Positions 6,618 through 15,752 of a stretch of DNA of 22,143 nt are shown one piece after another (within the stretch, counting starts at the first letter, position 1; each line of letters opens with the position of its first letter). The DNA comes from CALVGQ01 sp964370435. GTDB lineage: Bacteria; Bacillota_I; Bacilli_A; Erysipelotrichales; Erysipelotrichaceae. The translations under genes were made by a program, and so were the position numbers. A model generated the notes under the pieces. It saw only the letters and a program-made list of their open reading frames with translations, was not told the origin of the DNA and searched no databases. The DNA lies in NCBI GenBank assembly GCA_964370435.1, contig CAYJJG010000021.1, positions 1 to 22,143 on the forward strand, given 5' to 3'.

Positions 6618-7859
6618 ATGAAAGACAAACTTACAAGATTAGAGAAATCATGGATAATGTATGATGTAGGTAATTCAGCATTTACATTATTAATCGCAAC
6701 AGTCATTCCTATTTACTTTAATTCTATCAGTAGTAGTGCTGGTATTTCTGAAGTAGATTATCTAGCGTATTGGGGTTATTCTGCATCTATTGCTACAATT
6801 ATTGTTGCTTTTATAGGTCCGATTATTGGAACTATTGCAGATAATAAAGGATACAAGAAAAAATTATTTATTATTGCCTTATTAGTTGGTGCAGTAGGAC
6901 TATCATTATTATGGATACCATCAGATTGGCGCATTTTCCTAGCGTTATTCATCTTTGCAAGAGTAGGGTATTCGTGTAGTTTAATCTTTAATGATTCAAT
7001 GTTGACGGATGTAACTACGCCTGAGCGTATGGATAAAGTATCTAGTAATGGTTATGCTTGGGGGTATATTGGAAGTTGTATTCCATTCTTAATTAGTATG
7101 GTTTTTGTATTGATGTATGAAAGCATTGGCATTAGCATTCAAACTGCTATGGCGATTGCCTTTATAATTAATGCTGTATGGTGGGTTGCTTGTGCGATTC
7201 CAATCCTAAAAAATTATAAACAAATTCATTATGTTGAAGAAAAACAAACGCATATTTTAAGTAATACATTTAAGCGTTTAGGAAAAACACTTTCATCAGT
7301 AAGAGGTAATAAAAAAATACTGTTTTTCTTGATTGCCTTCTTCTTTTACATTGATGGTGTATATACCATTATTGATATGGCTACAGCTTTTGGTAGTTCA
7401 CTAGGTCTTGATTCTACAGGCTTACTTTTAGCATTATTAGTAACGCAGTTAGTAGCATTCCCAAGTGCTCTATTTATGGTTAGTCTTGCTAAAAAATTCA
7501 AATCTACTGATTTAATTAAAGTATGTATCATTGCTTATACTTGCATTGCTTTATTTGCAATTCAACTAGATCAACAATGGGAATTTTGGTTTTTAGCTGT
7601 AGGTGTTGGTTTATTTCAAGGGGGAGTTCAAGCATTATCACGCTCTTACTTCGCTCAAATAATACCTCCAGAAAATGCTGGTGAATATTTTGGATTATAC
7701 GATATTTTCGGAAAAGGTGCAGCTTTTATGGGAACAACTTTAGTAAGTTTTGGTGCACAGGTTACTGGAAATCAAAATGCAGCTATTTCAATTTTAGCAG
7801 TATTATTTATTGCAGGGTTTATTTTCTTTAATAAATCAGTAAAAGAGCCACAACAATAA
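6618..7859 (+). CDS. MFS transporter, UMF1/Atg22-like
   Basis: This 413-residue membrane protein has about 12 hydrophobic helices. The opening SWIMYDVGNSAF is the hallmark of the UMF1 (Atg22-like) group of the major facilitator superfamily. The A-loop region GTIADNKGYKKK matches the MFS motif between helices 2 and 3, and GGVQALSRSYFAQIIP in the second half is also typical of UMF1. Bacterial members are poorly characterised; fungal Atg22 exports amino acids from the vacuole. It is coupled to the upstream phospholipase C-like gene, which may indicate export or uptake of a lipid-derived small molecule. That link is inference. Confidence 0.88.
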   Translation: MKDKLTRLEKSWIMYDVGNSAFTLLIATVIPIYFNSISSSAGISEVDYLAYWGYSASIATIIVAFIGPIIGTIADNKGYKKKLFIIALLVGAVGLSLLWIPSDWRIFLALFIFARVGYSCSLIFNDSMLTDVTTPERMDKVSSNGYAWGYIGSCIPFLISMVFVLMYESIGISIQTAMAIAFIINAVWWVACAIPILKNYKQIHYVEEKQTHILSNTFKRLGKTLSSVRGNKKILFFLIAFFFYIDGVYTIIDMATAFGSSLGLDSTGLLLALLVTQLVAFPSALFMVSLAKKFKSTDLIKVCIIAYTCIALFAIQLDQQWEFWFLAVGVGLFQGGVQALSRSYFAQIIPPENAGEYFGLYDIFGKGAAFMGTTLVSFGAQVTGNQNAAISILAVLFIAGFIFFNKSVKEPQQ

Positions 7860-7870
7860 ATATAAATCTG

Positions 7871-7899
7871 AAGCACAAGCTATTCAAGTTGTGCTTTTT
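7871..7899 (+). terminator. Rho-independent terminator after the MFS gene
   Basis: aagcacaa (7871-7878) pairs with ttgtgctt (7889-7896), has a 10-base loop and is followed by T residues. It isolates the unit from the priA operon. Confidence 0.8.
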
Positions 7900-7976
7900 A
7901 TATAGTTTTTTAGAATATATTAACATTTATAGGATAAGAATATTTATAAAAAATTAAAAAGAATAACCTTATTTTA

Positions 7977-7985
7977 TGATAAAAT
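7977..7985 (+). promoter_or_regulatory. Extended -10 promoter candidate for the priA operon
   Basis: TGATAAAAT lies 20 bases before the priA start, just upstream of the AAGGTGGTG ribosome site. No good -35 box is visible at 17 bases. Confidence 0.45.
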
Positions 7986-8005
7986 AATATAAAGGTGGTG
8001 CGGTT

Positions 8006-10177
8006 ATGAAAATAGTGCAAGTATGGGTTGAATATACTCATTTACAGTTAGATCATCCTTTTACTTATGCCTGTTTTGATGATAATGTAATGCGTGGACA
8101 ACGTGTTCTTATCGAATTTAACCATCGAGAAATTATCGGATTTATCGAACAAGTGGAAGAATCAGATTATTCGCTAGAAGAAGCAAGTGAACATTTTGGC
8201 TATAAACTGGGAGTAATTTTAAAAATACTTGATCAACAACCATTAATCAACGAAGAATTATTTGCTTTAGCAAGCTATATGGGAGATACTACAGTAGCTT
8301 CTCGTATTAGCTGTTTTCAAGCGATGCTACCTGCTAAACTAAAACCATTATCTAATAATCAAACCATTAAAACAGCAACTTGGGTTAAAAGAAGTGCTGT
8401 TTTAGCTGAGGGTTTAACTAATAAACAACAAGAAATTTTAGCACAATTAGAAAAAGAGGATCATTCACTATCTTCTTGGAGAAAGCTTAGTGTAAGTATT
8501 ACAAAGGCTTTAGAAGCTAAACAGCTAGCAGAACATTATCAAAAAGAAGTATCCTATGTTGAAGAGGAAGTTACTTTTGTAGAGGAACCATTAATTTTAA
8601 CTTCGCAACAAAAAAAAGCAAAACTAGAAATTTTGGATGCATATCAAACTGGAATATTGTTGCATGGGGTAACAGGTAGTGGGAAAACTGAGGTTTATTT
8701 ACAACTAGCTAAAGAGATTGTAGATAAGCAAAAACAAGTACTGATATTAGTGCCTGAAATAGCTCTTACTCCACAGATGGTAAAAAGAGTTAAAGCACGT
8801 TTTCAAAATGGAGTTGCTATATACCATTCAGCACTAAATAATCAAGAGAAATATGAACAGTTTAAACGAGTAAAAAATAATGAAGTATCTATAGTAGTAG
8901 GTACACGCAGTGCAGTATTTATGCCTTTTAGTGATTTGGGCTTGATTATTGTTGATGAAGAACATGATTCAAGCTATAAACAAGATGTCTCACCAACATA
9001 CCATTGTTTAGATATTGCCTTATGGCGCGCAAAATATCATGATTGCAAGTGTGTTTTGGGTTCGGCAACTCCAAGTTTAAATAGCTATGCACGGGCATTA
9101 AAAAAAGTATATCATTTAGTGGAGCTAAAAAGCCGTATTAATGAAACAATGCCGACAGTCACGCTAGTAGATATTAAAGAAGAGATTAAGAGGCATGGTA
9201 ACTATATATTATCTAAAATATTAATAGATAAAATCCAAGATCGCTTGAATAAACGAGAACAAGTTGTACTACTACTAAATCGTAGAGGGTATAGTCCAAC
9301 GGTACGCTGTAAGCAGTGTGCAGAAGCCCTTATGTGCCCGCACTGTGATGTTGCCTTATCTTATCATCGTAGTGATCAAAGTATGAAATGTCATACTTGT
9401 AATTACACTAGCTCACTATTTACTAGCTGTAAACACTGTGGTAATGATAGTTTTCAGTTTATTGGAGTTGGAACACAAAGGCTTCAAGAAGAGCTACAGG
9501 CGGTGTTTAAAGAGGCTCGTATTGCACGTATGGATGCAGATACAACAACAAGAAAGAATGCTCATCAAAAAATATTACAACGCGTAGAACAAAGGGAAAT
9601 TGATATTTTAGTAGGAACACAAATTATTGCCAAGGGAATGGATTATCCTGAAGTTACTTTAGTGGGTATAATTAATGGGGATGCCGGACTTAATCGTCCA
9701 GATTTTTATAGTGTTGAAAGCACTTTTAATTTAATTGTACAAGCATCAGGAAGAAGTGGGCGCTCAGCTAAAGCAGGTGAGGTTATTATACAAGCTTTTG
9801 AACTAAATCATTATGCAATTCAATTCGGAGCTAGGCAAGATTATGTTGGATTTTTCTATAAAGAGATGAGCTATCGTCATTTAACTAATAATCCACCCTA
9901 TAGCTACTTAATTAGTTTAATATTAACGTATAGTGATCAAAACAAGGTGCAAGAACAAAGTAATGTATTATGTGATTGGCTCAAACAAGAGGGTATTAAG
10001 ATACTAGGTCCACAGGCTTTAACTAAAATACAAGATCGTTATCGTTATCGTATCGTATTAAAAGGTAAAAATCATGAAGTAATGATTAAACAGGTACACT
10101 GGGCAGTAGAACAAGCAAAAAAACATCAATTTAAATGTAGTATTAAAGTGGACACTAGTCCTACTAGATTGGAATAG
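8006..10177 (+). CDS. priA: Primosomal protein N' (replication restart DNA helicase PriA)
   Basis: This 723-residue superfamily 2 helicase reloads the replisome at stalled forks. An N-terminal DNA-binding domain (MKIVQVWVEYTHLQLDHPFTY) comes first. The helicase core follows, with Walker A GSGKT at 224-228, DEEH at 317-320 and GSATPS after it. Eight Cys in four CxxC pairs (435/438, 444/447, 462/465, 475/478) form the two zinc sites that mark PriA. The C-terminal helicase motifs include GTQIIAKGMDYP and QASGRSGR. Length is slightly below the Bacillus protein. It heads the housekeeping operon and ends 8 bases before rsmB. Confidence 0.97.
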   Translation: MKIVQVWVEYTHLQLDHPFTYACFDDNVMRGQRVLIEFNHREIIGFIEQVEESDYSLEEASEHFGYKLGVILKILDQQPLINEELFALASYMGDTTVASRISCFQAMLPAKLKPLSNNQTIKTATWVKRSAVLAEGLTNKQQEILAQLEKEDHSLSSWRKLSVSITKALEAKQLAEHYQKEVSYVEEEVTFVEEPLILTSQQKKAKLEILDAYQTGILLHGVTGSGKTEVYLQLAKEIVDKQKQVLILVPEIALTPQMVKRVKARFQNGVAIYHSALNNQEKYEQFKRVKNNEVSIVVGTRSAVFMPFSDLGLIIVDEEHDSSYKQDVSPTYHCLDIALWRAKYHDCKCVLGSATPSLNSYARALKKVYHLVELKSRINETMPTVTLVDIKEEIKRHGNYILSKILIDKIQDRLNKREQVVLLLNRRGYSPTVRCKQCAEALMCPHCDVALSYHRSDQSMKCHTCNYTSSLFTSCKHCGNDSFQFIGVGTQRLQEELQAVFKEARIARMDADTTTRKNAHQKILQRVEQREIDILVGTQIIAKGMDYPEVTLVGIINGDAGLNRPDFYSVESTFNLIVQASGRSGRSAKAGEVIIQAFELNHYAIQFGARQDYVGFFYKEMSYRHLTNNPPYSYLISLILTYSDQNKVQEQSNVLCDWLKQEGIKILGPQALTKIQDRYRYRIVLKGKNHEVMIKQVHWAVEQAKKHQFKCSIKVDTSPTRLE

Positions 10178-10185
10178 GAAAGCAT

Positions 10186-11442
10186 ATGGTTAGAAAAATA
10201 GCACTGGATTGTTTAAAGGAAATCTTAATGAAACAAGGGTATAGTAACCTTGTCTTAAAAGGTCTACCTAAAGAGTTAGAGACTAAAGATGTAGCATTAA
10301 TTACTCAAATTGTTTATGGTACTTTACAGCACTATGATTTTTTAAGTTATCAGTGGTATCATTTTGTTGAGCGTAAAGTTAAGAAAGAAGTGGAATTAGT
10401 GCTTAATATGAGTTGTTTCCAATTGATTTTTTTAGACCGCATTCCTGATTATGCTATTGTTAGTGAAGCTTGTAAGTTAGTAAAACCTGAGCTTAGGAAG
10501 TTTGTGCAGGCGATTTTAATGAAATGCATTGGACAAGGAAAAAAAGAGGTAACTAATTTAAATGAATTAGAAACAATTCAAATAGAGACTTCGATACCTT
10601 TATGGATATTATCAATGTGGAAAGCACATTATGGAATAGAGGCAGCGGTTGATAGTGCTCGAGCACTACAAAGTCAAGACTATGAATTAGTGGCACGAAT
10701 AAATCCGCTTAAGATTACTAAAGATGCCCTTTTGAAGGATGAAAGAATACATTTTATAGATGATTGGGCATGTAGTTTTAAGGGTAATCTTCTTGAAAGT
10801 GATTATTTTAAAGAAGGTAAAATCATAATTCAAGACTATTCAAGTCAACAAGTTGTAAAAATATTAGCTCCGAGGGCGCAAGAAAGAATTCTTGATGCAT
10901 GCAGTGCTCCAGGAAGTAAAACTTCAATGATGGCTGCAATGATGAATAATCAAGGATCAATCATTGCTTGTGATTTACACCAACATCGCTTACAATTGAT
11001 GAAGCATGGATTAGATTTATGGGGTATAAGTAACGCTACGCTGATAAAACAAGATATGACTGAGGCGCATACACGCTTTGAAAAAGAGAGTTTTGATCGT
11101 ATTTTATTAGATGTTCCATGTAGCGGTTTAGGTGTAATAAAGCGAAAACCAGATTTAAAGTTTAGAATAAAGCCAGAAGATATTGATGCTTTAGTGCTCG
11201 TTCAAGAAGCAATTTTAGATAGTTGTCAAGCGTTACTGAAACCTGGTGGTGTACTGGTTTATAGTACATGTACACTTAATAAAAAAGAGAATGATAAACA
11301 AGTGGAACATTTTGTAAAAAAACATCCTCATTTTAAAGTAGAAACGCAACAGACTTATTTTCCTTATGAGAATAAGCAAGACGGATTTTATATCGCTAAA
11401 TTAGTTAAACACAAGGAGAATACAGATGAAAACCTTATATGA
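10186..11442 (+). CDS. rsmB: 16S rRNA (cytosine-967-C5)-methyltransferase RsmB
   Basis: This 418-residue protein has an N-terminal NusB-like helical domain (about 1-130) followed by a Rossmann methyltransferase domain. The S-adenosylmethionine loop is DACSAPGSKT starting at D237. The two catalytic Cys are C312 in DVPCSG and C362 in YSTCTL, the pair used by m5C RNA methyltransferases (the TC-motif Cys is the nucleophile and the PC-motif Cys aids release). It follows priA directly; def and fmt, usually in between, are not here. Its last 17 bases overlap the start of rlmN, and the rlmN ribosome site (AAGGAG, 11413-11418) lies inside this gene. Confidence 0.96.
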   Translation: MVRKIALDCLKEILMKQGYSNLVLKGLPKELETKDVALITQIVYGTLQHYDFLSYQWYHFVERKVKKEVELVLNMSCFQLIFLDRIPDYAIVSEACKLVKPELRKFVQAILMKCIGQGKKEVTNLNELETIQIETSIPLWILSMWKAHYGIEAAVDSARALQSQDYELVARINPLKITKDALLKDERIHFIDDWACSFKGNLLESDYFKEGKIIIQDYSSQQVVKILAPRAQERILDACSAPGSKTSMMAAMMNNQGSIIACDLHQHRLQLMKHGLDLWGISNATLIKQDMTEAHTRFEKESFDRILLDVPCSGLGVIKRKPDLKFRIKPEDIDALVLVQEAILDSCQALLKPGGVLVYSTCTLNKKENDKQVEHFVKKHPHFKVETQQTYFPYENKQDGFYIAKLVKHKENTDENLI

Positions 11443-12466
11443 TTATACTTATCAAGAATTAGAAACGTTGTTTCTTTCTTTAGGAATGAAGAAATTTAGA
11501 GCTAACCAGGTTTTTTCTTGGCTTTATCGCAAAAGAGTAACTGAATTTAGTTTAATGAGTGATATTGCTAAAGATACGATTGCGATGTTAGAAGAAAATT
11601 ATAGTATTAATCCTATCCGCTTACTTACAAAACAAGTAAGCAAGGATAAGACTACTAAATTTTTATTTGAGTTAGCAGATAAAACGCTAGTAGAAGCAGT
11701 TTTAATGTACTTTGATTATGGAAATAGCCTTTGTATAAGTAGTCAAATAGGCTGTAATATGGGTTGTACCTTCTGTGCATCAGGTCTATTAAAGAAGCAA
11801 CGTGATTGTAGTAGTGGCGAAATGGTTGCTCAGGTGTTAGAAGTTCAAAGAATGTTAGATGAAACTGGGGAGCGCCTTAGTCATGTAGTAATCATGGGCA
11901 CAGGAGAACCATTTGATAACTATGATGAAGTATTGCGTTTTTGTCGCACTATTAATGAAGATAAAGGATTAGCGATAGGTGCACGTCATATCACTATTAG
12001 TACTTGTGGTATTGTTCCGAAAATTGTACAATTTGCGGATGAAAAAGTTCAATACAACCTAGCTATTTCACTACATGCACCAACGGATAAACTTAGAAGT
12101 GAATTAATGCCTATTAACCATGCTTATCCTATAGCATCGCTAATAAATGCTATAAAGGTGTATATAAAAAAGACTAATCGTAGAGTTACTTTTGAGTATA
12201 TCTTGTTAAAGGGTGTAAATGATAGTGAAAAAGATGCTAAGGATTTAGCTAATCTTCTGCGAGGTCTAAATGCTTATGTTAATCTAATTCCTTATAATCC
12301 GGTAGATGAACATGGTTTTCAAACCTCACTTGATTTTGTGACCTTGAGATTTTATGATACTTTGATGAAAAACAAGGTGCAGTGTACCTTAAGACAAAAA
12401 CATGGTGATGATATTGATGCAGCATGCGGTCAGCTTCGAGCAAAAAAAGAAAGAGGCGAGCTATGA
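11426..12466 (+). CDS. rlmN: 23S rRNA/tRNA adenine-C2 methyltransferase RlmN (radical SAM)
   Basis: This 346-residue radical SAM enzyme makes m2A in 23S rRNA (A2503) and in some tRNAs. The 4Fe-4S cluster motif is C110-x-x-x-C114-x-x-C117. GTGEPFDNYDEV and the TISTCGIVP strand follow. The C-terminal catalytic Cys is C334 within AACGQL, as required for the RlmN mechanism; the second mechanistic Cys is in CTLR just before. The start overlaps rsmB by 17 bases and the stop overlaps prpC by ATGA. Cfr, which methylates C8, is a less likely alternative given the operon position. Confidence 0.96.
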   Translation: MKTLYDYTYQELETLFLSLGMKKFRANQVFSWLYRKRVTEFSLMSDIAKDTIAMLEENYSINPIRLLTKQVSKDKTTKFLFELADKTLVEAVLMYFDYGNSLCISSQIGCNMGCTFCASGLLKKQRDCSSGEMVAQVLEVQRMLDETGERLSHVVIMGTGEPFDNYDEVLRFCRTINEDKGLAIGARHITISTCGIVPKIVQFADEKVQYNLAISLHAPTDKLRSELMPINHAYPIASLINAIKVYIKKTNRRVTFEYILLKGVNDSEKDAKDLANLLRGLNAYVNLIPYNPVDEHGFQTSLDFVTLRFYDTLMKNKVQCTLRQKHGDDIDAACGQLRAKKERGEL

Positions 12467-13212
12467 ATATAGTTGGAACAACACATATTGGCTTAGTAAG
12501 ACAAACAAATCAAGATTGTTTTAAATGGCTAAAAAAGAGCAATAATGATTTTATTGCTTTAGTATGTGATGGTATTGGTGGAGCTAAAGGTGGAGAAACT
12601 GCCTCTAGTATGTGCAGCGATTATCTGTATGAACAGTTCAATCATCATGAGCCATTTAGCGATCAACAAAGTTTGTATGCTTGGGTTGAAAAACACATTA
12701 ATATTATCAATAAAGCAATCTATGAACTTGCGAATACGAGTATTAATCATCAGGGTATGGGGACAACTTTAGTAGCTTTAATAGGGACTGGTTTTGGTCA
12801 TTATGTGGTTAATATCGGCGATAGTCGCTGTTATAGCTATAATCAAGCTGTGGTACAGAAGTGCATTACTATTGATCACAATGTTTATCATGATTTAATT
12901 CGATTTAATCATATGAAAGCAGAAGATGCAGCAAAAAATTTAAAAAAAGATTATCTTACAAGAGCAGTAGGGATTAGTGATATAATTCAAACTGAAATTT
13001 TTAAAGTTGATGAAATCCCATCTTATTATTTACTATGTAGTGATGGGCTGCATGGATATGTTGATGACAACTTATTTTCAATGATTATCCAAAATAATAA
13101 TTTTACTTTGAAAGATAAAATAAATTGTTTTGTAGATACTGCAATAAAAGTCGGCGGATATGATAATATAACTGTGGTTTTAGTAGAAGTAAAGGGGGAG
13201 AAGCATGGATAA
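12463..13212 (+). CDS. prpC: PP2C-type Ser/Thr phosphatase (PrpC/Stp)
   Basis: This 249-residue PPM-family phosphatase contains the metal-binding Asp motifs in order: TNQD near residue 20, CDGIGG about 15 residues later, GDSR in the middle, SDGLHGYVDD, and the final GGYDNITVV. It removes phosphate from proteins phosphorylated by the kinase encoded next to it. I start it at the ATG at 12463, not at the in-frame ATG at 12424, because AAGAGG (12451-12456) sits 6 bases before it, the ATGA overlap with rlmN is typical, and the protein then begins with the family's MNIVGTTHIGLVRQ. It overlaps prkC by 8 bases. Confidence 0.95.
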   Translation: MNIVGTTHIGLVRQTNQDCFKWLKKSNNDFIALVCDGIGGAKGGETASSMCSDYLYEQFNHHEPFSDQQSLYAWVEKHINIINKAIYELANTSINHQGMGTTLVALIGTGFGHYVVNIGDSRCYSYNQAVVQKCITIDHNVYHDLIRFNHMKAEDAAKNLKKDYLTRAVGISDIIQTEIFKVDEIPSYYLLCSDGLHGYVDDNLFSMIIQNNNFTLKDKINCFVDTAIKVGGYDNITVVLVEVKGEKHG

Positions 13213-14875
13213 AATCATTGCCAAACGCTATAAAATAACTAAAGATATTGGCCATGGTGGAATGGCTGATGTGTATTTAGCTATCGATACCTTACTTAAT
13301 AGAGAAGTTGCTATTAAAATATTGCGTGGTGAACTATGTAGTGATCCTATTTCCTTGCTACGCTTTAAAAGAGAAGCACAAGCCTCTTGTGCACTTATTC
13401 ATCCTAATATTGTTGAAATTTATGATGTTGGAGAGGATCAAGGACAACACTATATTGTAATGGAACATATAGTTGGACATACATTAAAACAGCTTATTTC
13501 CAAGCGTGGAGCATTACTTAAAGAAGAAGCTATTGATATTATGAAACAGCTTATTAGTGCCACTATTGAGGCTCATAATAAGGGTATTATTCATCGTGAT
13601 ATTAAACCACAAAATGTTATTGTAAAAGATGATGGAACAATTAAGATGTTGGATTTTGGTATTGCTTTAGCTCATGATGCTATGCAATTGACTCACTCTG
13701 ATTCTGTGTTAGGATCTGTTCATTATTTAGCACCTGAGTTAGCTCGTGGTGAAAATGCAACTTTTCAAAGTGATATTTATTCTTTAGGAATAGTGTTTTA
13801 TGAATTATTATCGGGTGATGTTCCTTTTAAAGGGGAAACTCCTGTTCAGATTGCTTTAAAACATATGCGTGATGAAATACCATCTATCAAAGAAATGATT
13901 CCAACTCTACCACAATCATTAGAAAATATTATTCTTCGTGCAACAGTAAAAAGAAAAGAATTACGGTATCCATCAGCTAATGAAATGTTAAAAGAGGTAC
14001 AAAGCGCCTTATTACCTTCAAATTTAAATGTTGATAAAATAATATTTGATTACCATGATGATGCTGATGGTGGTACTAAGCCAATGTCTAAAATTGATAA
14101 AAAAATAAATTCAAAAAAGGATTTAAAGGATAAAGAACCTAAATCTGTTGCAGCTTATTTTATTTGGATAATACTATCCATTATTGGTGTTTTTGCTGTA
14201 GTTGTAATTTTGTTTTTGACTAGTAATTTTTCCGATGATGATGTTGTATTGACCCCGAACTGTGTTGGGTTATCAATTGAGCAGTGTCAACAGGTTCTAG
14301 AAGATACTAGTATTACACTAGATACCTCTAGAACCTCATTTGAAATGACAGATGACATCGCAGAAGGAATTATTGTAAATACTTATCCAAATTATAACGA
14401 GGAAGTAGAATTGGGTACAACGATGACACTTATAGTGAGTGCTGGTACTTGGTCAGTAATGGAGGATTATGTTGGAACAAATATTAATGAAGCTAAAAAT
14501 GAAATTAAAGAAAAATTTGATAATGTGCGAGTTAATGTAGTTGAAGAGGATAGCCCAGGCTCAACTCCAGGAATTGTCCTTAGACAAGAACTGCTTGCTC
14601 CAAATGAAAAGTTCGCATCAAATGTACAAGTAGATTTAAATTTAATTATTGCAGCTTACCCTAATTTCTTGCTTCCTACACAGCTTAACCAAATGGATAT
14701 TGATGAGGCTAAAAACTTAATTGAATCCTTTGGTGGAAAGGTTATGTTTCAAAACTTGGCGATACCAGATGGTGAAAATGAGGTACAATTAGGAGTAGTA
14801 GTAAAAACCAGTCCAAGTATAGGGTCATGGTATACTCAAGAAGAAGATAATTATGTCACAATCTTCTATTACTAA
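13205..14875 (+). CDS. prkC: PASTA-domain Ser/Thr protein kinase PrkC (PknB)
   Basis: This 556-residue membrane kinase senses muropeptides or cell-wall intermediates in related bacteria. The kinase domain (about 1-270) shows the Gly-rich loop GHGGMADVY, catalytic Lys K38, HRDIKPQN with D132, DFG with D150, an activation segment with Thr/Ser residues, then APE. A charged Lys/Asp linker follows, then one transmembrane helix (about 316-339), then three extracellular PASTA repeats (about 349-417, 418-487, 488-556), the same number as in Bacillus PrkC. All catalytic residues are intact. It is translated from GGGGGAG inside the end of prpC, and the kinase-phosphatase pair is coupled. Confidence 0.96.
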   Translation: MDKIIAKRYKITKDIGHGGMADVYLAIDTLLNREVAIKILRGELCSDPISLLRFKREAQASCALIHPNIVEIYDVGEDQGQHYIVMEHIVGHTLKQLISKRGALLKEEAIDIMKQLISATIEAHNKGIIHRDIKPQNVIVKDDGTIKMLDFGIALAHDAMQLTHSDSVLGSVHYLAPELARGENATFQSDIYSLGIVFYELLSGDVPFKGETPVQIALKHMRDEIPSIKEMIPTLPQSLENIILRATVKRKELRYPSANEMLKEVQSALLPSNLNVDKIIFDYHDDADGGTKPMSKIDKKINSKKDLKDKEPKSVAAYFIWIILSIIGVFAVVVILFLTSNFSDDDVVLTPNCVGLSIEQCQQVLEDTSITLDTSRTSFEMTDDIAEGIIVNTYPNYNEEVELGTTMTLIVSAGTWSVMEDYVGTNINEAKNEIKEKFDNVRVNVVEEDSPGSTPGIVLRQELLAPNEKFASNVQVDLNLIIAAYPNFLLPTQLNQMDIDEAKNLIESFGGKVMFQNLAIPDGENEVQLGVVVKTSPSIGSWYTQEEDNYVTIFYY

Positions 14876-14876
14876 T

Positions 14877-14883
14877 GAAGGAG
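14877..14883 (+). promoter_or_regulatory. Ribosome binding site that sets the rsgA start
   Basis: GAAGGAG lies 5 bases before the ATG at 14889. An in-frame ATG at 14853, inside prkC, has no such site and would add 12 residues that the family lacks. Confidence 0.75.
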
Positions 14884-14888
14884 CACTT

Positions 14889-15752
14889 ATGAGAGGAAGA
14901 ATTATTAAAATTGTTTCAAATCAGTACACTGTTTTAATTGATGATAATATAGTGGAGTGTGTTGCTATGGGCAAGGTGAGGCTACAAAAAACACCTGTAG
15001 TGGGTGATTTTGTTGAGGCTGAACAACTAGATGGACAAATTGGAATACAGAAAATACTACCTAGAACCAATGAATTAATTCGACCGGCGATTGCTAATGT
15101 TGATCAAGTATTATTGGTTATGTCAGCTAAAGAACCAGAATTTTCAAGCCAGCTGGTGGATCGACTTTTATTTTTAATTCACCATGCAGGAATACAACCT
15201 ATTTTAGTCATAACAAAAATGGATTTAGCAAAAGACGACAGTAACTTAGAAGTACAAATAAAAGATTATCAAAAAAGTGGTTATCAAGTGATTTGTGTAG
15301 ATAAAAGCAACGTAGCATCCCAATTGCCACAGTATTTGAAGGATAAAGTTACTGTTTTAACTGGACAAAGCGGTGTTGGTAAGTCTACTATATTAAATCA
15401 AATTAACCCTGAGTTTAAAATCCACACACAGGCTATTTCTAAAGCCTTAGGAAGAGGAAAACATACCACTAGGCATACTGAACTGCACAAAGTAGCTGAT
15501 GGTTGGGTGGCAGATACACCAGGTTTTTCTTCCCTTGATTTTAATAACTTAAGTTTAGAAGATTTAAGAGATAGTGTTATGGAGTTTAATGCACATAAAG
15601 AAGGTTGTCGTTTTCGTAATTGTATGCATCTTGAAGAGCCAGGCTGTGCAGTTAAAGAAGCAATTGAAAAAAATACATGTTCAAAAATTAGGTATCAACA
15701 TTATTTAGAAGTAATTTATCTTATTAAAAATAAAAAGGAGCGTTATCTATGA
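14889..15752 (+). CDS. rsgA: Ribosome small subunit-dependent GTPase RsgA
   Basis: This 287-residue circularly permuted GTPase checks maturation of the 30S subunit. An N-terminal OB fold (about 1-65; RGRIIKIVSNQYTVLID) precedes the GTPase. The motifs occur in permuted order: G4 TKMD at 109-112, G1 GQSGVGKST at 159-167, G3 DTPG at 209-212. A C-terminal zinc knuckle uses C240, C245, H247 and C253. Length is normal. It follows prkC by 13 bases and overlaps rpe by ATGA. Its place next to the PASTA kinase is conserved in Firmicutes, where it is a known type of kinase substrate. Confidence 0.96.
   Translation: MRGRIIKIVSNQYTVLIDDNIVECVAMGKVRLQKTPVVGDFVEAEQLDGQIGIQKILPRTNELIRPAIANVDQVLLVMSAKEPEFSSQLVDRLLFLIHHAGIQPILVITKMDLAKDDSNLEVQIKDYQKSGYQVICVDKSNVASQLPQYLKDKVTVLTGQSGVGKSTILNQINPEFKIHTQAISKALGRGKHTTRHTELHKVADGWVADTPGFSSLDFNNLSLEDLRDSVMEFNAHKEGCRFRNCMHLEEPGCAVKEAIEKNTCSKIRYQHYLEVIYLIKNKKERYL

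Noticed and set aside
12424..12462. Longer N-terminus for the PP2C phosphatase starting at 12424
   Set aside because: It would overlap the catalytic Cys region of rlmN by 43 bases, has no ribosome site and adds a basic stretch unknown in the family. The ATG at 12463 has AAGAGG in front.
14853..14888. Longer N-terminus for rsgA starting inside prkC
   Set aside because: A clear GAAGGAG precedes the ATG at 14889, and the family starts with the OB fold at RGRIIKI.
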